Assembly: GCA_014706295.1 (NCBI GenBank)
Contig: JACSVZ010000011.1
Coordinates: 13,360,163 to 13,424,162 of the forward strand
From: Lycocorax pyrrhopterus obiensis
Lineage: Eukaryota > Chordata > Aves > Passeriformes > Paradisaeidae
Direction: 5' to 3'
Length of the DNA stretch: 64,000 bases
Below are positions 59,966 to 64,000 of this stretch, one piece after another. A model generated the notes under the pieces. The model did not search any database. It had not been told where the DNA came from and saw only the letters and a list, made by a program, of their open reading frames with translations. Numbering within the stretch: the stretch's first letter is position 1; the number at the start of each line of letters is the position of its first letter. A program made the translations under genes and the position numbers.

Positions 59966-62900
59966 GGGACTGAGGTGCTGCTGTCCGGCTGCCCTGTATA
60001 GTGGGACCAAAGGCACCTCTGCACTATGCAGTGGGCCTGGGGATCATGCACGGTGCAGCAGGTCTGCAGTGACCCCATGATCCATGACATGGGTCGGGAG
60101 TGGTGCTGGCTGTGCTAGAGCTGTGCCCTCAGGGGTGCAAACGCTGGCACGTGCAGGGTGGGAGTGGCTGTGTTTCTGTGAGGACCAGTCCTGCACTGAC
60201 TGCTCTGGATTCTGCTGTCTCTGGTCAGCAGAGGTTTGGATAGAAGGATGCAGGGTGCTGCTGGAGCTGTGTGAAAAGCCCAGAACAGCTTCCACAAAGT
60301 ACAGCTGACCTGAGAGCCACAGGGCTGGGAACACCACTGAGACCAGATGGCCAAGAAGCAGAATGTGCAGAGGGATCTGGACAAGGCCTTGTTCTCAAGA
60401 ACCCTTTGATTCATGGCCCTCACTAGTGGGGAAGTCTCTAAGAGTCCAGCCCATGTCAGAGCAGGAAAGCAGTGGTTTTTAAAAATCTTCATTCCAGCAG
60501 TCACTGCTGCTTCTAAGCCAGCCTTCTGGCTCTTCTCAGCAGGGACAGAAGAGGAGCTAGCTACAACTTGTGTTTTGTGCCCATGGACTGTAGCAGGCCT
60601 GTGAAAGGTATGGAGCCTGCTGGCATAAGCTTTGCTTTTCTCAGGCTTCTTATACAGCAAACTATAAATTACCAAACTGCATTGAGGTCACCCAAGAGAG
60701 GCTGTTTTGTAAGTAAGGAGTCTCTGTGCACAGCCCCCCCTTTTTCCTGTTCAGGAATAGTGGCGTATTATGGAACAAGGGAAGCCAAGCAGTGATTAGC
60801 AGTTTTTGTTTCCTTATCTTCAGCAATGTTATGTGGTGCTCCAGCTGCTACCATTACTCTGTGCTGAGAATGCTCTTTTTGAAATCAGGACAGAGATAAA
60901 GAGATAGGAAATGGTTAAAACGGCTCCCTTGACACACAAATGCTAATTAGGGTGATAACTCAGTCTGCTGCTCTGATATATCACAAGACAGCTATTTAAA
61001 TACTTTTCTTGGTGGAAAGCTTTCCCGAAGCTCACTGGGGCGAGAAATTTGCAGGCTTGAAAGGCCCTGAAGTAGCCAGCAGCCTGTTGGCATTGTTCTT
61101 GTGTAAATATTTGCTTCAGATGTGGTCTATGCACAGCCTGACAGCCTTTGGCCCCTCGACCCTGCTCCGGCTTGCAGAACTGCTGTGGGGGCTTTGGTAA
61201 AGCTTCTGAAATCCGGTATCTTATGTGGCTATACCTCAGGGAACGTGGGCTGGCCTCTCCACGGTGGAAGCCTTCACTGGGCTTGTAAATGCTTGCTTTC
61301 TGGGCTTGGCTTGAGTCCTTAAGCACTTCTTAGGTCTGTGTACTTGAGGCATAAGTTCCACATATATATTTTGTTGCCAATTTATGCAATTCCTGGTGCA
61401 TTTTCCCACCCCCTCTGTCCCACTGCACTTGCAGCTGTGCATTAAACCAGCTCAGAAGACCAGCCTGGCTGAAGAGTACAGAGATTACTTGGATACCAGC
61501 TTTGATGAGCATCTAAACTCTGACTGGGCCTTCTGTGTTGAAGTCCTGTAGCTGGAGAATGTGCTTCCTTTGGCTTACATTGAGTATGCCCCGGGTAGTT
61601 CAACCCCAGCTTAAGTTTACTTCTGGTTAGTTTTCTGCACTGAATACCTCTGGCCTGGCAAGATGTGCAGTTTATAGCTTTGACCTTTATTCAAGCCCAA
61701 TGTTCTTTTAATTGCTCAAAATAAAATATAAGGCAGTGCAGGGACAACAACAGTGACAGCGGGTAGCAGTGTGTTAGGGTTTGTGGCCTTGGACCCCTAG
61801 TAGATCTTTTTCCCAAACCTCTTTGGGAAAGCTTTGCCTCTGTGATCTCTTTGGTATCCTGATGTGTTTGGACAACTCAGTCTAGACTTTTTTCTCCTGT
61901 CTCCCTGCAAGCTCACCTCCCTGGAAACACCAGAGGAGTCTTGTTTCGCCTGGAAACCTTCATGCTGAGAACGGGAAAATAAGTCCTAAACCTACCCTTC
62001 TGTGCCTTAAGCCAACAGAAAAACCGGCTCAGGACAGAAGTACTTAACTCTCTGGACCGCTGCAGCTTAGGTAAATGCCTGCAGGATCAGCATTAATTGC
62101 AGTATGTTAGAGCTCAGTGACCCGCCTAAGCCTTTAGCAGGATCGGGACCTAAATACCCCAAACTGTAAGCTGCCTGGGGAAAAGCCCAGCAGAAAGAAG
62201 ATACTGTCGCCATCTCTGAAGTAGCAGATCTTTAAAATGGATGGCCAGGCTCCTGCAGCCCTTCATACCAAAATAATCCTACACCAGGTAAATGCAGAGA
62301 GACACACTACTGCACATTGTTTCTCTCTTTCCCTGCCTCTCCATTGCCAGGAGCGCATTGGGAGAGGTTTGTCCAAAGCCGCCTGAACCTGCAGCAGGAG
62401 TTTGCCCTGTCAGTCCCCTTGATGTGTCCTGCTCAGATTGGTTCCCCAGGTCACTCCCTCCACACTTGGCTGCAGCCCCTGTCCCTCTCTGGAGGGTGTG
62501 TGTTGCTGGCATGACTGACTCATCCTCCTTTCCAAGCTGATCCTATACTTAAGAGGTAATTAAGACTGGTTAGTGGTCTAAAGAACCTTAAGCACATATT
62601 CCATTTTTAAACTACCTGAGGTGGCTCTGCCTCTTCCTCAAAGCCTGTCAAAAGGAGAAACAGACTTTTTTTTTAAATTTGGAAGTAGTGTACAGATGGG
62701 AAGGGCTGTTAGTCTGAAGAGGGCAAATGATGTTTGGGGCTCTATGAGATGCAATCTACATACATGGAACAGTGCAAAATTTTTCTGTAGTGAGTAAACT
62801 GGGCCTAAATGGACCTAAAACAGGGACAGAGTGGAGAGGAAAGATGATTTTATGAGTTCTGCTGATCATGTTAGAGCTTCCCTAACCTGCCTGGCCCTGC

Positions 62901-64000
62901 TGCCACAGATCTGTATCTGCCTACAGTCTGCACTACACACTCAGCAGGAGGTCTGGATGGCCCTGGGCTGGCTCCAGGCTGCCTGCATTGCCTGGGGCAG
63001 GGACCAGCCCCAGGACAGTATTCCCAAGTTGGGAAAGGATCTTACTATCCGATGAGATAGCCTTTCCTGGGCTGCAGAGTAAAGCTGCTATGTCTCTCTC
63101 TGTGTTTCTCCTTCAGCAATCAAGACTTGAGTTCTGCACCTCAGGAGATAAACCTAATCTACTTTGTATTGCACCCTTTGTTCCCCACCGGGCTGGGGGA
63201 CCTGGGTAGGTGCCTGCGTGCTGAGTCAGGATGCTCACAGCTGCATGCAGTGCCTTCAGGAGGGGGCTGTGACAGCCACAGCACTCTGCCAGGCAGGTTA
63301 AAAACCACGACACTGTTGCTCCTGCACTGTCTGCATGCCTGCAAAGCCTGGACATGGGCAGAGACTGTGGCCAAAGGAAATAACAGGTTTCTTTTTATAG
63401 CATGGTCTGCTCTGCCCTTGACATTAAGAGAGCCTCTCCATCTTCAGGGTGTGCTGCCAGCAGGGCAGAGGCAGGTGGCTCCTTGTGCTGGAGGAATACA
63501 AAGCTCCTCCTAATGCAGGGAGGTTTTGTGCTTGACAGCAGGGGAAGGGTCTTCACATCAGAGCTTGTCGCTTGTCAGACGGGGAAGAAACTGTCTTCTG
63601 TGATTTCCTGGAAAACAGTGTTCATCTACAACACCAGGGGAGGCAGAGTTTGTAGGGCAAGGAGTGGAAATATCTTTGTTCTGTCAGCCAACGTTGGGAG
63701 AAAAACAAATTAGTTTTCATGTACTAGAGCCCTTCCAGGAGTTTGGAAGAGATTCCATATTCATGCTTTGTGCAATTGCTTGGGTCTGGCCAGGGTTTCC
63801 TGGAGGGGAATAACCTGTGCTATCCCACCTGCAGGCTCTGGGCACTTGTCCAGAGCGTAAGAGTTCAAGGCTTCTGTTTCGGGGGCTCTTTGTGGTGTTA
63901 GCACATAAGGCAAACAGGAGCGTTTCAACATGCTAATGACTGACAGTTATCTTCAGCCACAATGAACTGAGGCTCTTTGCCCATTCTGCAATATAAGATG

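Larger units (their letters stand above)
58874..64000 (+). other. GOT2: GOT2 intron 1 (continues past the window)
   Basis: No exon was recognised. It contains a 30-bp GC-rich triplication (59177-59260), a CR1 fragment (59400-59965) and otherwise unremarkable sequence. Confidence 0.65.

Overview
The window looks like a bird chromosome. Evidence: vertebrate split genes with canonical GT/AG introns, several CR1 retroposon 3' ends (the main avian LINE), and calretinin and mitochondrial aspartate aminotransferase sequences that read like the bird versions I remember. In human, CMTR2, CALB2 and GOT2 all lie on 16q, so this is probably the avian chromosome matching 16q (chromosome 11 in chicken). 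No search could be run. Family names rest on recognised protein motifs, and splice sites were read by eye and checked for reading phase.

Layout. (1) 1-20.4 kb: AT-rich DNA with no recognised gene. It holds one CR1 remnant, a short tandem duplication and three weak minus-strand exon candidates. (2) 20.4-26.6 kb: CMTR2 on the minus strand, with its whole 771-aa reading frame in one exon, a 3'UTR ending at a poly(A) signal near 20.41 kb, and a CpG-rich first-exon region at 26.0-26.6 kb. (3) 26.6-34.5 kb: intergenic, with nothing coding recognised. (4) 34.5-44.2 kb (3'UTR perhaps to 47.0 kb): a six-exon purine nucleoside phosphorylase gene on the plus strand, 293 aa, with all active-site positions I checked conserved except two neighbouring conservative changes. 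(5) 47.0-50.6 kb: intergenic, with a CR1 remnant and a candidate RFX site. (6) 50.6-57.3 kb: CALB2 (calretinin), 11 coding exons, 270 aa, with a TATA box, an AATAAA signal and an 8-bp-unit minisatellite directly upstream of the promoter. (7) 57.65-58.64 kb: a 1-kb minisatellite of 10-bp units filling most of the short gap to the next gene. (8) 58.64-64 kb: promoter, first exon and start of intron 1 of GOT2; the rest of that gene lies beyond the window.

The four genes are not an operon or pathway. They encode an mRNA cap 2'-O-methyltransferase, a purine-salvage enzyme, a neuronal calcium buffer and a mitochondrial transaminase. The least ordinary features are the two promoter-proximal minisatellites, both C-rich on the coding strand with G-tracts on the other strand spaced for G-quadruplexes, and the PNP-family gene lying between CMTR2 and CALB2, where I recall none in mammals.
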